Program-made: the position numbers and the translations under genes
Notes under the pieces: generated by a model
Seen by the model: the letters and a program-made list of their open reading frames with translations, nothing else
What the model was told of the DNA's origin: nothing
The model's database searches: none
Assembly (NCBI GenBank): GCA_022376925.1
Contig: JAIOJX010000030.1
Coordinates: 172,045,298 to 172,109,297, forward strand
DNA from: Tragulus kanchil
Taxonomy: Eukaryota > Chordata > Mammalia > Artiodactyla > Tragulidae
Length of the DNA stretch: 64,000 nt
Direction of reading: 5' to 3'
Shown: positions 1 to 13,108 of the stretch, piece after piece
Numbering within the stretch: the first letter of the stretch is position 1
Layout of the letters: every line of letters begins with the position of its first letter

Positions 1-1774
1 GCCCGGGCTGCCCTTTTTACGCTGAAAATAAATGTCTGTGTGATACGTTGGCAACATAAATTTTTAATGCCATGAGCAATTACCCAGTCAGAGCATTCCC
101 TGTCGCATGAGAGCTGATGAAACACAGCCCAGCGCTTAGCTGTGAAGACTTCCACCTAAGATGGCAGAAGCATATGGTGTTTCAACAGGTCAGTAACTCT
201 CCAGATTTCCCTCCAGTTGGCCTGAAAAAGACTAAGCCTGCAAATTCACAGTTACTGAAAGACACTATCAGCGTGAGGTTCGGTGAGCTGAGCAAAGGAA
301 AATGGCTGCGAGGGAAGTACCAGCAGAACAGATAAACAACGGCAGCCAAGTTCATGTTGAAAGTTGGACAGCCGTATTTCTCACATTAATGAAGTCACCT
401 TTTCTGACACTCTGAGCTTGCTCTTCAGGGGAAAGGAACAAAGGCTTGTGAATAAAGTCCAACACTTTCTTTGGATGCAACAACTGGCTATCAGAACCCC
501 TTTCATACCACGTGCCAGTTAAGAAACTGCTATGTACCGAGGTCTCCTGAATTTATTTGTATGTGATTTTACTATTAATTGGAAGATACAGGCTTTCTGA
601 GGAGAATGGGAAATTAGCATCCCATGAGAAATGGCCAAGAAGGTAGTCAAAGACATTCTAATGAAATTTCAAAAGGCTTCTTTTAGAAAGAAACCAAGGA
701 TGCCTTTTATTTGTGTTGATCACAGTGGAGAGGAGGAGAACAGAAATAATGAAGACACACCTCAGAAAGAAACAACCAGCAAGAGCAGCAGGTTAACAGC
801 AGCCCGAGAGCTGCGGCCTCTGGGGAGGGTTCATTCCTAAAGAAGTTACCTGACACAGGTCAAACGCTCACCCCTGGCCACATATACGCGGTGCCTTTTG
901 AAAACAACCACCTGGATAGTAATTTGTCTTCACCGATTATTCTGGAAGCCAGCTGGCAGCAGGGAGTTAGAAAGGTAAGATGTCTAAAGTACACACCAGA
1001 ACTGGGGAGGGTGGGAAAAGGGTGACTAATACTACCTGAGTCTCCATCCACAGAGGATTTCCTCTCCCCACTCAGCTGTCTCTTGGGGTGATGCTGTGCT
1101 CTGCAGGCTGCCTTTTTCAGGGCAGCTAGGCATCTTACTCTGTTGGGTGCATTCTATGGACAAACTTAGGCTCAAGCTGCCTCAGCCTGGTCCAATATCC
1201 TTTCTCTCTACCCTCTAACTGCAGAGGTCTCTGAAATGAAGCAAGTTGCTTCCAGAGAAGAGATCCAAGGTGGGAATCACTGACCACTGTGCTCCTTAAT
1301 TGTCAGCATCAGTTTGGTGCCTAACACTTGCTGGGCCAGTGCCTCCAAGAACTTCATGGAGGAGGTTAAAGAAACGAAGCTGCCACAGGGAGAGGGGAGT
1401 CCCTCTTAGGAGGAAAAGGAAGAGAAAAGGTTTGATGCAGGTCTTTCCAAGGAAGCTGGGATGTCCTCCAGGGCCAGGGTTCAGTTCAGTGGTGGACATG
1501 GTGTTTCAAGTGAAGTGACAAGACACAGAGAGGTCAGAGAGCGTGTGATAGATTCGAGACACTTCAGGGAGGACTGTGTGATAAAAAGGCCCCTGTCAGG
1601 GAGAAGGCAGGTGGTGGGAGGAGGACCCACCCTGATCCTGGAGGAAAGGAAGAGGGCTGGGGATATTTGGCACTATGGAGTTACAAGGTCAATTCAGATT
1701 TTAAAGAAAGCAGTAACAAAAATAGTAGCAGTCCAGATGAACATTGGGTTGGCCAAGAGTTCATTCAGGCTATA
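1..1774. other. Unique intron sequence, no recognised element
   Basis: No SINE, LINE or exon was recognised. Short open frames of 60-118 codons occur on both strands, but they overlap each other, have no recognisable domains and show no splice context. Confidence 0.6.
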
Positions 1775-2005
1775 CTATTGTACCAGCCATCACCCTAAGC
1801 ACTTTCCATGTACTTAATTCTCACAACAGTCCTATGGAACAGGTATCTCTATTAGTCCCATTTTACAGACAGGACAAGTGAGGCAAATTAAGCGAGGTGA
1901 AGCAATCTGAGTGGTAGTACTAGAGTGATGAAGCTGGAGATTTAAACGGAGGCAGCTTGCCTCCAGAGCCCTTGTGTTTTAACACCGTGTCATACCATCT
2001 CTTCA
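1775..2005 (+). repeat. MIR SINE
   Basis: The order of motifs is that of the MIR core: CCCTAAGCACTTTCCATGTA, then TTAATTCTCACAACAGTCC, CCCATTTTACAGACAGG, and finally TCCAGAGCCCTTGTG. It is diverged, as expected for an ancient mammalian SINE. There is no coding content. Confidence 0.8.
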
Positions 2006-3271
2006 GAAATGATCTATGATAGTAGATACTGGTTAACGTCGAACTACTCAACTCCTCTCCACTTTTTAGTAATGGAAATTAAGGCGGAGAAAGCAGATAT
2101 GACTCTGGAAAGAAGAATCCCTGGTATTTTCTGTTTACCAATAATCCTCTTAGCAAATTCACAGTTGGGACCAGTATAAAACAGGCAATCCCTAAATTCT
2201 CCATTATCAAAATGCTCATAATACTGGTTATTCCTAGTAAGAGGCTACACAGTGAAATTCATGAGGCTTTTAAGGAATCGTCAACAGTTTCCCTACAATG
2301 ACACAAGTCAATGACCACGGAGCAGACTGGTTAGTCGTCTGCAGACAGCCACCTCAAGTCGGAGGACACTCATTTGTGTAACAGTAACAGTGATGAGAGA
2401 GAAGAGCTCTGGTCCCAGACCTGCTTGCCAGACTCCTGACATTCTAATTCGACACTCTTGATTGAATCCTGTAAACTGGCATTTATTGCCAAGGTGATCT
2501 ATATTTTTAATAGAAAAAAAAAATTAGCTATCAGGAAATATATGCACAAATCATGTAACTGACTATTTACCTACTTTGGTGCAAACTTCTGGTTGACACA
2601 TAGATGATCTCAGGGCAATTTCAAACAGCCACTTACTTTTCCAATGCATATCCATCAATGTGTTAAAGCTTGCTTCCACAGCGTGATTTCAAATGGCAGG
2701 CATCATGTTCCCTGCTTAGATAAAGACCTGCACGTCCTATTCAGTTACTGTGAAAGCTCTGTTATAATATCACCACATGATAAATCAAGAATGCCTTTGT
2801 TATTTATGAGAAGTTTTGCCTTCTTGATATTTTCCCACTGCACCTCTTCTGTCTTTCTTGTTCTCTGCTTGGTACTTCTTCCTCACTGTCATATTTGGAA
2901 GGACAGTTAGGTAGGGAAATGAAAACGCCCCCTAGGTCTGAGTCGATGAGTGGATCAGTGTTTGTTCAGGAGGTTGTCAGGAATTAGCACTTATTGGCCA
3001 GTGAGCTTGTCTGAATGGTGGGGAAGATGATTTCAAGACAGGAGACAAAGGGTATAGTTAGAAGACCACTCCTCCTAGGTGCCTTTCACCCCATTTATCA
3101 AGAAGGACAGAGAGGTCTCATTGGGCTCCACAATGAATCAAATGAGAAAGAAAGCTTTGGGGTCAGAAACTCACTGAAGCCCTTTATTCTTAACCATGTA
3201 AACCAGCTGTGCAGCTATGCAAAGACCAGCCAGATCCTGTTCCCAGGCATAGGAAACGCACTTACAAACTT
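2006..3271. other. Unique intron sequence, no recognised element
   Basis: AT-rich noncoding sequence with an A-run near 2513-2522. Nothing else was identified. Confidence 0.55.
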
Positions 3272-3611
3272 GTCCAGCCCAGCACCAGAGAGGACACTGC
3301 TTATGTAATATTCACTATGGGGGATTGTTTATTATTCTGGACTGTAGAATTTTTTTCTGGAGAAGCTGTTTGTAGACAGGATCCTCTAAAATTCGAGAAA
3401 TTGAAAGATGGTATGAGCAAAACATCCCTAAGAATGGCAGGGCTCATTGGGGTCTCCAGGTGCAGTAACCAGAAAAATGAATCCTCTTAAGGAGACTAAG
3501 GTCTCTACTTAGAACATACAATGTAATGCAAACAGGAAGACTGTAATAGCACCAATTATGGGGACGACTTGCTTAAGTAACTGGAGCAGGCTAGGATGAC
3601 ATATGCTCAGT

Positions 3612-3832
3612 GCTGTGCTGTACTGTGCTTAGTCAGTCAGATATGTCTGACTCTCTGTGACCCCATGGACTACAGCCCACCAGGTTCCTCTGTCCATGGA
3701 ATTCTCTAGGCAAAAATACCAGAGTGGGTTGTCATGTCCTCCTCCAGGGGATCTTCCCAATCCAGGGGTTTAACCCAGGTCTCTCATACTGTAGGCAGAT
3801 TCCTTACTGTCTGAGCCGCCAGGGAAGCCCAT
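3612..3832 (-). repeat. Bov-A2 / Bov-tA type SINE (copy 1)
   Basis: Typical ruminant tRNA-Glu SINE in reverse orientation: GTGACCCCATGGACTACAGC, GTCCATGGAATTCTCTAGGC, TCTTCCCAATCCAGGGG and CCGCCAGGGAAGCCC. The tRNA-derived head is at the high-coordinate end. An open frame starting MGCHVLLQG runs through it and is SINE sequence, not a gene. Confidence 0.9.
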
Positions 3833-4730
3833 ATGCTCAGTGGCTGTGCTATTTTGGTTCTGAAGGTTGGTGGATAATAGAAAAGGGAAAGAAGTTTGAC
3901 TTTTCACTGTGGCCTATGACATTTGAGCAAGAATGAACCATGAATGGGGGGATAAGTGATGCCTCCAAGTAGCCTGTCACGACGTTTCTCAGACCTCCAT
4001 CAAGGATAGTGCTGCATGCAGTTGGTGTATCAGAGACTAAAGGATTCTAACTCTGCCTACCTCCTCAGAACAGCTTGCCTACAACCACCCAGCTTAATAG
4101 AATCCAGGAAAGTAAAGCTGTCTATGTTAATGTGATTTTACAATCTAAGAAATTCCTCTTATCCAGGAAGATAAAAGTTATAAATATATATACTTTTAAG
4201 GTTTGTTTTAGGAACTTCCTGAAAATCCATCCATATGCATAATATATCACCCATCAAAAAAATAAATTTCCATCAGGGTAAATAGCTCATTTTCAGGACC
4301 AATTATCACTCAACTGGGATAAATGCTCTCATCAAAGAAGAGTTTACACAAGAAAACTTGCTTCAGAACCCTCCTCGCTGAATCCAATACGTCCAGCCCA
4401 GCACCAGAGAGGACACTGCTTATGTAATATTCACTATGGGGGATTGTTTATTATTCTGGACTGTAGAATTTTTTTCTGGAGAAGCTGTTTGTAGACAGGA
4501 TCCTCTAAAATTCGAGAAATTGAAAGATGGTATGAGCAAAACATCCCTAAGAATGGCAGGGCTCATTGGGGTCTCCAGGTGCAGTAACCAGAAAAATGAA
4601 TCCTCTTAAGGAGACTAAGGTCTCTACTTAGAACATACAATGTAATGCAAACAGGAAGACTGTAATAGCACCAATTATGGGGACGACTTGCTTAAGTAAC
4701 TGGAGCAGGCTAGGATGACATATGCTCAGT

Positions 4731-4951
4731 GCTGTGCTGTACTGTGCTTAGTCAGTCAGATATGTCTGACTCTCTGTGACCCCATGGACTACAGCCCACC
4801 AGGTTCCTCTGTCCATGGAATTCTCTAGGCAAAAATACCAGAGTGGGTTGTCATGTCCTCCTCCAGGGGATCTTCCCAATCCAGGGGTTTAACCCAGGTC
4901 TCTCATACTGTAGGCAGATTCCTTACTGTCTGAGCCGCCAGGGAAGCCCAT
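4731..4951 (-). repeat. Bov-A2 / Bov-tA type SINE (copy 2, from the duplication)
   Basis: Exact repeat of the SINE at 3612-3832, displaced by 1119 bp as part of the tandem duplication. It is not an independent insertion. Confidence 0.92.
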
Positions 4952-5150
4952 ATGCTCAGTGGCTGTGCTATTTTGGTTCTGAAGGTTGGTGGATAATAGA
5001 AAAGGGAAAGAAGTTTGACTTTTCACTGTGGCCTATGACATTTGAGCAAGAATGAACCATGAATGGGGGGATAAGTGATGCCTCCAAGTAGCCTGTCACG
5101 ACGTTTCTCAGACCTCCATCAAGGATAGTGCTGCATGCAGTTGGTGTATC

Positions 5151-7380
5151 AGAGACTAAAGGATTCTAACTCTGCCTACCTCCTCAGAACAGCTTGCCTA
5201 CAACCACCCAGCTTAATAGAATCCAGGAAAGTAAAGCTGTCTATGTTAATGTGATTTTACAATCTAAGAAATTCCTCTTATCCAGGAAGATAAAAGTTAT
5301 AAATATATATACTTTTAAGGTTTGTTTTAGGAACTTCCTGAAAATCCATCCATATGCATAATATATCACCCATCAAAAAAATAAATTTCCATCAGGGTAA
5401 ATAGCTCATTTTCAGGACCAATTATCACTCAACTGGGATAAATGCTCTCATCAAAGAAGAGTTTACACAAGAAAACTTGCTTCAGAACCCTCCTCGCTGA
5501 ATCCAATACAAAACTATGATAGTATAGACTTTCCTCAATTTAGATCAAACCTCCTCACTGAAAGAAGTGCCTTAATCCAGATCCCCAGATCATAAAAGTA
5601 TATACCCTTTACCTGAGACTCTACCAAGATGGCAGCCCATTTACTGCAGTAAACTACAAACTCAACTTGGCATTATCAACAGGCAACTTTGGTAGCAACG
5701 CCAGGTGGTTGGCAGTCAACAGCTTGCAAATTCCATGCTATTTACTATGATGTCTACTGTTCCATGACTTTTTATAAAGACCACAGAAGGTCAGACCTAG
5801 GTATATACCTAAGAGTGCTATTTCTAGTTCATAGGGCAACTTTACCTTAACTGTTTAAAGAACTGCCAATCTCTTCTCTTTCTCTGCATTTCTACCTTGT
5901 CACTTAGAGAAATGGTGCAATGAAAGTAAAATGCTCACGGTGGTGCAGGATAAACTAGGACAATGCTAGAGGTTAACTGGAGTTAAGCTTGTTACGCTGT
6001 CGGTTACTCTTCTGTTCATCTTCAATTTTGACTCCTCGCTTGAGAGTGATTATGTCTGCTTATTATTAATTTAGGGTTGTTAATTCAGGGTTCTTCCCTA
6101 GGCTTTTCTCGGTATGTGATTAGAACACTTATCAGACTGATTAGCTGTATTAGATACTAAAGATGCTTAAGAAAACCTGATACAAATCTTATCTGTGTAC
6201 TATGTTAACTCTCTAAGATAGGTTTAAGGATATATTTACAGCATGGGGAATACAGGTAACATTTTAAATAATTAGAGACTAAAGGATTCTAACTCTGCCT
6301 ACCTCCTCAGAACAGCTTGCAAAAGCTTAATAGAATCCAGGAAAGTAAAGCTGTCTATGTTAATGTGATTTTACAATCTAAGAAATTCCTCTTATCCAGG
6401 AAGATAAAAGTTATAAATATATATACTTTTAAGGTTTGTTTTAGGAACTTCCTGAAAATCCATCCATATGCATAATATATCACCCATCAAAAAAATAAAT
6501 TTCCATCAGGGTAAATAGCTCATTTTCAGGACCAATTATCACTCAACTGGGATAAATGCTCTCATCAAAGAAGAGTTTACACAAGAAAACTTGCTTCAGA
6601 ACCCTCCTCGCTGAATCCAATACAAAACTATGATAGTATAGACTTTCCTCAATTTAGATCAAACCTCCTCACTGAAAGAAGTGCCTTAATCCAGATCCCC
6701 AGATCATAAAAGTATATACCCTTTACCTGAGACTCTACCAAGATGGCAGCCCATTTACTGCAGTAAACTACAAACTCAACTTGGCATTATCAACAGGCAA
6801 CTTTGGTAGCAACGCCAGGTGGTTGGCAGTCAACAGCTTGCAAATTCCATGCTATTTACTATGATGTCTACTGTTCCATGACTTTTTATAAAGACCACAG
6901 AAGGTCAGACCTAGGTATATACCTAAGAGTGCTATTTCTAGTTCATAGGGCAACTTTACCTTAACTGTTTAAAGAACTGCCAATCTCTTCTCTTTCTCTG
7001 CATTTCTACCTTGTCACTTAGAGAAATGGTGCAATGAAAGTAAAATGCTCACGGTGGTGCAGGATAAACTAGGACAATGCTAGAGGTTAACTGGAGTTAA
7101 GCTTGTTACGCTGTCGGTTACTCTTCTGTTCATCTTCAATTTTGACTCCTCGCTTGAGAGTGATTATGTCTGCTTATTATTAATTTAGGGTTGTTAATTC
7201 AGGGTTCTTCCCTAGGCTTTTCTCGGTATGTGATTAGAACACTTATCAGACTGATTAGCTGTATTAGATACTAAAGATGCTTAAGAAAACCTGATACAAA
7301 TCTTATCTGTGTACTATGTTAACTCTCTAAGATAGGTTTAAGGATATATTTACAGCATGGGGAATACAGGTAACATTTTA
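5151..7380 (+). repeat. Tandem direct duplication, about 1.11 kb (junction 6267-6274)
   Basis: Positions 5151-6266 recur at 6274-7380. The offset is 1123 at the start and 1114 after a replacement near 6321, where copy 2 reads CTTGCAAAAGC and copy 1 has CTTGCCTACAACCACCCAGC. Seven bases (6267-6273) separate the copies. Because 5151-5509 is also inside the previous duplication, that 359-bp stretch occurs three times (from 4032, 5151 and 6274). Confidence 0.95.
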
Positions 7381-7514
7381 TAATAACTGTAATTGGAAAG
7401 CAACCTTTTAAAACTCTATGAAAATATTTAATTAAAATGTAAAATGTAACAGTGATAGAGGTATACTGAAATTTTGTAAAAATTAAAAGGAAAAAGAAAA
7501 GAAAAGAATAATGA

Positions 7515-7737
7515 GTATGCGATGCAAAGAACTGGCTCATTGCTAGAGACCCTGATGCTGGGAAAGATCGAAGGAAAACAAGGAGGGAAGAGCATGAGAT
7601 GGCTGGATGGCCTCACCAACCAATGGACATAACTTTGCAGAGGCTAGGGCAGATAGTGGAGGGCAGGGAAGCCTGGCGTGCTGTAATCCATGAGGTCACA
7701 AAGAGTCAGACATAACTTAGAAACTGAACAAGAAAAA
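7515..7737 (+). repeat. BovB (RTE) 3' end / ART2-type fragment
   Basis: Shows the diagnostic BovB 3' order: GATGCTGGGAAAGATCGAAGG, GATGGCTGGATGGCCTCACC, GGGCAGGGAAGCCTGGCGTG, and CACAAAGAGTCAGACATAAC followed by AACTGAACAA. This is a 5'-truncated, non-coding remnant. BovB elements are typical of ruminants. Confidence 0.85.
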
Positions 7738-9437
7738 TATGAATTTTATAGATTTCATAGAAAAACAAAGGTAGTAAAGCACTGTTGTTAGACAAAATAA
7801 TCTGCCTCCTCTAACTGCCTGCCCTAAAAAAGCTTTGCACATCTTAAATTCTTGACTTATCAAGAATTTATCAAGACTCTGTAAGTGGAACAGGATTACA
7901 GACCTTAAAATGAGGAGATTATTCTGGGTGAATCTAGGGTAATCACACTGGCCCTTCAGAGTGGAGGAGGAAGGCAGAAGATCAGTAAGGCATGCAACCA
8001 GGAGGCAGGAAGCAGTGGAACCATGAGAGGGACTTGACCCGCCATTGCCAGCTTTGAAGATGGATGAATGGACTCTAGGCAATGCATCAAGGTGGCCTCA
8101 AGAAGCTGGGATTAACCCATGACTAACATCAAAGAAACAGACAGGCCGGTCCCACAACCACAAGGAACTAAATATTTCCAAGGAAACAGATTCTCCCCTA
8201 GAGCCTCCAGAAAGAAACAACCCTGTTGACACGTGGATATTAGCCCAGAGGGATTCCTATGGAACCTGTGATCTAAAGAACAATAAGAAAAAGGTGCAGT
8301 ATTTTATGCAACCAAGTTCCTGATAATTATTTAGAGCAACAAGAAATATGACAAGAATCCCATATGCGTGCTTATATCAGTGAGATTACAAAAATTCATT
8401 TTCAAACTCCTCCTGTGAAGTAGCTATTCTGCCTGATTTGACTCAGCTTGGCATATACAAGGGTGTTGGGGTTCAAGGACAGTACATGATCTGCTTTAGC
8501 AGTAAGTGGGTGAGGATGCAAGATGCAAACTTGGGCTTTCTGATGTTTTATAAGACTACCTCATGGCATGCTGAAAAAACTTTAAGTCTAATTCCTGCAT
8601 TTCCCTTTTAACATCATCAGATCATCTTGGATTTTTGGCTTCCCAGGGCAAACAGTTAGAGAGGGTACATAAACACATCTCTGATTTTCTAATTTTGGAT
8701 TGGCAAAAGCGAGTGAGAATCCCTGTTATAACATTTGAGCTCTTTAAGCTCATCCTTATTATTTCTTCTTTCAAATGTGTTTTGCCTAGCTGCCAAACAC
8801 AGTAAGAAATGAAATTCAACAATTTCCCCCAGAACATAGTTGTATGTTAATAAACAAGAAGTGATTTTCTGGAACGCCTACAATGCAAACAAGAAATAAT
8901 AAGGGTTCACACTTCTGTAATACACATGTTTATGAAGCCATATTGATAATTATAAATACTATTCATCTTCTAGACATTCACAGAGAGAACACAGTTATAC
9001 ACCATGGTTACAAGAAGAAATGCTTATGACAATGGGTGATCTTGGTTTCTTTCATTTTCAGTATCTTTCAGAATATATACAAATACATGGCTCCAAATAA
9101 AAGTGTTGTGTTCATTAAAGCTGTTCTCTCTTGCAGGCTGTACTTACTGACCCATTTTAAAACATTCTTATGGTTGTTTTGAGTCATTAACACTATTAGT
9201 ATATTACTGCTGACTTTTGAAAAACAATTCCCAGAGACCAGTTATAAAAAGTCAAGTATATGTGGAAACCAAATTAGTGGAAATAAATTAAAATCTACTC
9301 TCTGTCTAGATTTGGTGAATGAATGAGATGTCTATGGGCATAAGGAAATAGGTGAGGGATCGGAGTTAGGGGGTGTCAGGCAATGGGGGACAGGCGATGG
9401 AATCTGTGCAGACATAGTGAAGTGAGAAGTCTCTACC
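7738..9437. other. Intron sequence with one old interspersed repeat fragment
   Basis: Mostly unique. Around 7875-8275 the sequence (GGAAACAGATTCTCCCCTAG, GAGCCTCCAGAAAGAAAC) resembles a common ancient mammalian repeat seen again at 27355-28870; I do not assign a family name. No gene was recognised. Confidence 0.5.
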
Positions 9438-9882
9438 GAGATTCAATTAGCTGTTACTGCATGGGATAAAGGCATATTATTGCCTGATCTGATTTTGAAA
9501 AGAAAAGCCAAAAAATATAGTTCATCTTGCAAAATTTCCTGATTCTTAAAATATTAACAAAAAATTAAGCTTTTAAGCACTCCTGCTGTTTGTACCCAGT
9601 TTGGGATCTGTAGCCTCAGGTTGGCTGGCAATTTTTGTACATGTCCTGTGAAAAAATACCACAGGTTCAGAGATGGTGACAAATGGCAATAACTATTGGC
9701 TCTCTGGTCTCAGGGTAAATGCCAGCTTGTCAGAGAGGCCATCCTTGCCCTGGTTCACAGAACTAGGACCTGGGCCAAACTATGGCTATACACCAGAGCC
9801 CCACGATCCTAAATCCTTTGACTCTTCCTCTAATGTGACGTTAAAACCTAGAGAGGCGCCTGCCACCATTGCTATGTATCTT

Positions 9883-10203
9883 TTTTTTTTTTAAAGATTT
9901 ATTTATTTATTTATGGGGGTGGAGGGGAGGGAGGGGAGCAGGCAGGCTACTTCCATTGGTCTTTCATTTCTCTATTTTCATCCATCTTTGTTCTTTGGCC
10001 TGTGTGGACCTCCCATCGCAGCGGCCTCTGTTGCTGCAGAGCACTGGCTCTGGGCGCATGCGCTCCAGAGCTCCAGTTCGGTAATTGGACACATCGGTCC
10101 AGCCGCTCAGCGGCACGTGCGGTCTTCCCAGGTCAGGGATCGAACCGGCGCCCCTTGCACTGGAAGGCAGTGTCCTTACCCACTGGACCACCAGAGAAGC
10201 CCT
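9883..10203 (-). repeat. CHR-like tRNA-Glu SINE with extended 3' tail
   Basis: Reverse-oriented SINE whose head (ACTGGACCACCAGAGAAGCCC) is at the high end. The body includes GGCGCATGCGCTCCAGAGCT and CATCTTTGTTCTTTGGCC. The 3' part extends into a GGAGGGAGGGGAGCAGGCAGG stretch and (ATTT)n. It is flanked by a 12-bp target-site duplication GCTATGTATCTT (9871-9882 and 10204-10215), which shows that the tail belongs to the element. Confidence 0.88.
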
Positions 10204-10972
10204 GCTATGTATCTTGATGCAAAGACTATGATGATAATTAGACTATAGAAGAAAAAAAACCCAAAAACTAGAGAGGCCGTCGGAGGATGGAACCGACTTC
10301 GGTGGTGTGATTATGAACTCACTGTCACTAACACAAAATTAGCCATTCATGGCTCCACTGGATCCCTCCAGAATAGCTATCCCACCCCGTGCTCTCGAAT
10401 GGCCACAGGCAGGTTTCTAAAATAATAATAAAAAACAATTGGAACAAAATTAAAAGCAATTCTTTTATCCCTTTTCGTTCTTTTTTCCCTGACTGGCTCT
10501 ATCGTTCAGAGACCAGAAGTGAAACTTTCTGAGATTCAATTAGCTGTTACTGCATGGGATAAAGGCATATTATTGCCTGATCTGATTTTGAAAAGAAAAG
10601 CCAAAAAATATAGTTCATCTTGCAAAATTTCCTGATTCTTAAAATATTAACAAAAAATTAAGCTTTTAAGCACTCCTGCTGTTTGTACCCAGTTTGGGAT
10701 CTGTAGCCTCAGGTTGGCTGGCAATTTTTGTACATGTCCTGTGAAAAAATACCACAGGTTCAGAGATGGTGACAAATGGCAATAACTATTGGCTCTCTGG
10801 TCTCAGGGTAAATGCCAGCTTGTCAGAGAGGCCATCCTTGCCCTGGTTCACAGAACTAGGACCTGGGCCAAACTATGGCTATACACCAGAGCCCCACGAT
10901 CCTAAATCCTTTGACTCTTCCTCTAATGTGACGTTAAAACCTAGAGAGGCGCCTGCCACCATTGCTATGTAT

Positions 10973-11293
10973 CTTTTTTTTTAAAGATTTATTTATTTAT
11001 TTATGGGGGTGGAGGGGAGGGAGGGGAGCAGGCAGGCTACTTCCATTGGTCTTTCATTTCTCTATTTTCATCCATCTTTGTTCTTTGGCCTGTGTGGACC
11101 TCCCATCGCAGCGGCCTCTGTTGCTGCAGAGCACTGGCTCTGGGCGCATGCGCTCCAGAGCTCCAGTTCGGTAATTGGACACATCGGTCCAGCCGCTCAG
11201 CGGCACGTGCGGTCTTCCCAGGTCAGGGATCGAACCGGCGCCCCTTGCACTGGAAGGCAGTGTCCTTACCCACTGGACCACCAGAGAAGCCCT
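10973..11293 (-). repeat. CHR-like SINE (duplicate of 9883-10203)
   Basis: Second rendering of the same SINE within the tandem duplication, with a shorter T-run at its tail. Confidence 0.88.
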
Positions 11294-11989
11294 GCTATGT
11301 ATCTTGATGCAAAGACTATGATGATAATTAGACTATAGAAGAAAAAAAACCCAAAAACTAGAGAGGCCGTCGGAGGATGGAACCGACTTCGGTGGTGTGA
11401 TTATGAACTCACTGTCACTAACACAAAATTAGCCATTCATGGCTCCACTGGATCCCTCCAGAATAGCTATCCCACCCCGTGCTCTCGAATGGCCACAGGC
11501 AGGTTTCTAAAATAATAATAAAAAAAAACAATTGGAACAAAATTAAAAGCAATTCTTTTATCCCTTTTCGTTCTTTTTTTCCCCTGACTGGCTCTATCGT
11601 TCAGAGACCAGAAGTGCCTATCTGTACAAGGTGAACCAGCTTATAGCCTGTCTGGTGAGCCATGCTCTGAGTGGATCCCTGAACTGTATGGAATTGCTGA
11701 CTGTGGTAGACGTCTGGGTACATTTTCTCCTGCATTCAGGCAACAGGCACCTGGCATTCTAAATCAAAAATGACACCCCCACCCCTAAGGAATTTACACC
11801 ATCATTCAACTGTTGGTCCATTTATCTACTCATCTATTTAATAAAGAACAAGTCATTTCTACATGCTAAGCATCACACTAAGTGCTAGGCGATGAAGAAA
11901 TACAGCAGAGCAAGAAAAACTGACATTTTCAATAGTTCCTGATGATGTGATAAACTAAGGGTATTAAATTATTATTACTGTTGCTGTTG

Positions 11990-12185
11990 TAGCTAACATT
12001 TGTTAAATATTTACTATGTGCCAGGCACTGTCTTAAGTTTATTACATATATTACTTCGTTTAATTCTAGCAATAACATTATTAAATTGGTACTACTGTAA
12101 TCCTTCTTTACAGCTAGAAAGTGGTGGAGCTAAGACTCGGATTCATGTAGTCAGTTGCAAAGCCTATAGCCCTAGTTACTGATAA
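11990..12185 (+). repeat. MIR SINE
   Basis: Matches the MIR core order: TTTACTATGTGCCAGGCACT, CTTAAGTTTATTACATA, CTTTACAGCTAGAAAGTGG and AAGACTCGGATTCA. An open frame starting MLNIYYVPG lies within it and has no protein meaning. Repeated at 13109-13304 by the duplication. Confidence 0.85.
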
Positions 12186-13108
12186 CAAATCTGTACATTA
12201 TAAAATATGAGCCACTGATTGTGATGAACAATGAGGTGATTCCATAGAAGCAGCCTTTAAACTGAAGCTGAAGAAGTACTAGATTTTGACAACTTACACA
12301 TTTTTCTCTTTGTCAGCATTACTTTGATTATGGCTATCCATTACCCCTATCTCTTGCGAACCGGCGCCTTGCACTGGAAGGCAGTGTCCTTACCCACTGG
12401 ACCACCAGAGAAGCCCTGCTATGTATCTTGATGCAAAGACTATGATGATAATTAGACTATAGAAGAAAAACCCAAACTAGAGAGGCCGTCGGAGGATGGA
12501 ACCGACTTCGGTGGTGTGATTATGAACTCACTGTCACTAACACAAAATTAGCCATTCATGGCTCCACTGGATCCCTCCAGAATAGCTATCCCACCCCGTG
12601 CTCTCGAATGGCCACAGGCAGGTTTCTAAAATAATAATAAAAAAAAACAATTGGAACAAAATTAAAAGCAATTCTTTTATCCCTTTTCGTTCTTTTTTTC
12701 CCCTGACTGGCTCTATCGTTCAGAGACCAGAAGTGCCTATCTGTACAAGGTGAACCAGCTTATAGCCTGTCTGGTGAGCCATGCTCTGAGTGGATCCCTG
12801 AACTGTATGGAATTGCTGACTGTGGTAGACGTCTGGGTACATTTTCTCCTGCATTCAGGCAACAGGCACCTGGCATTCTAAATCAAAAATGACACCCCCA
12901 CCCCTAAGGAATTTACACCATCATTCAACTGTTGGTCCATTTATCTACTCATCTATTTAATAAAGAACAAGTCATTTCTACATGCTAAGCATCACACTAA
13001 GTGCTAGGCGATGAAGAAATACAGCAGAGCAAGAAAAACTGACATTTTCAATAGTTCCTGATGATGTGATAAACTAAGGGTATTAAATTATTATTACTGT
13101 TGCTGTTG

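Larger units (their letters stand above)
3272..5509 (+). repeat. Tandem direct duplication, 2 x 1119 bp (junction 4390/4391)
   Basis: Positions 3272-4390 are repeated immediately at 4391-5509, and I found no difference on line-by-line reading. The unit starts GTCCAGCCCAGCACC and ends GAATCCAATAC. It includes a complete Bov-A2-type SINE, which therefore also appears twice. The junction has no target-site duplication or transposon signature. The most likely cause is an unmerged assembly overlap; a very recent real tandem duplication is the alternative. Confidence 0.97.
9438..11616 (+). repeat. Tandem direct duplication, about 1.09 kb (junction 10522-10531)
   Basis: Positions 9438-10521 recur at 10531-11616. 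Nine bases (10522-10530) lie between the copies. The differences I saw are homopolymer lengths: 12 versus 9 T at the SINE tail, an A-run of 5 versus 8 before CAATTGG, and T6C3 versus T7C4 before TGACTGG. That pattern is typical of comparing raw long-read sequence with a polished consensus. The duplicated block contains a CHR-like SINE. Confidence 0.95.

Noticed and set aside
631..840. A 69-codon plus-strand frame as a possible small gene
   Set aside because: It has no recognisable family, sits within an intron of an opposite-strand gene, and shows no supporting signals beyond being open.
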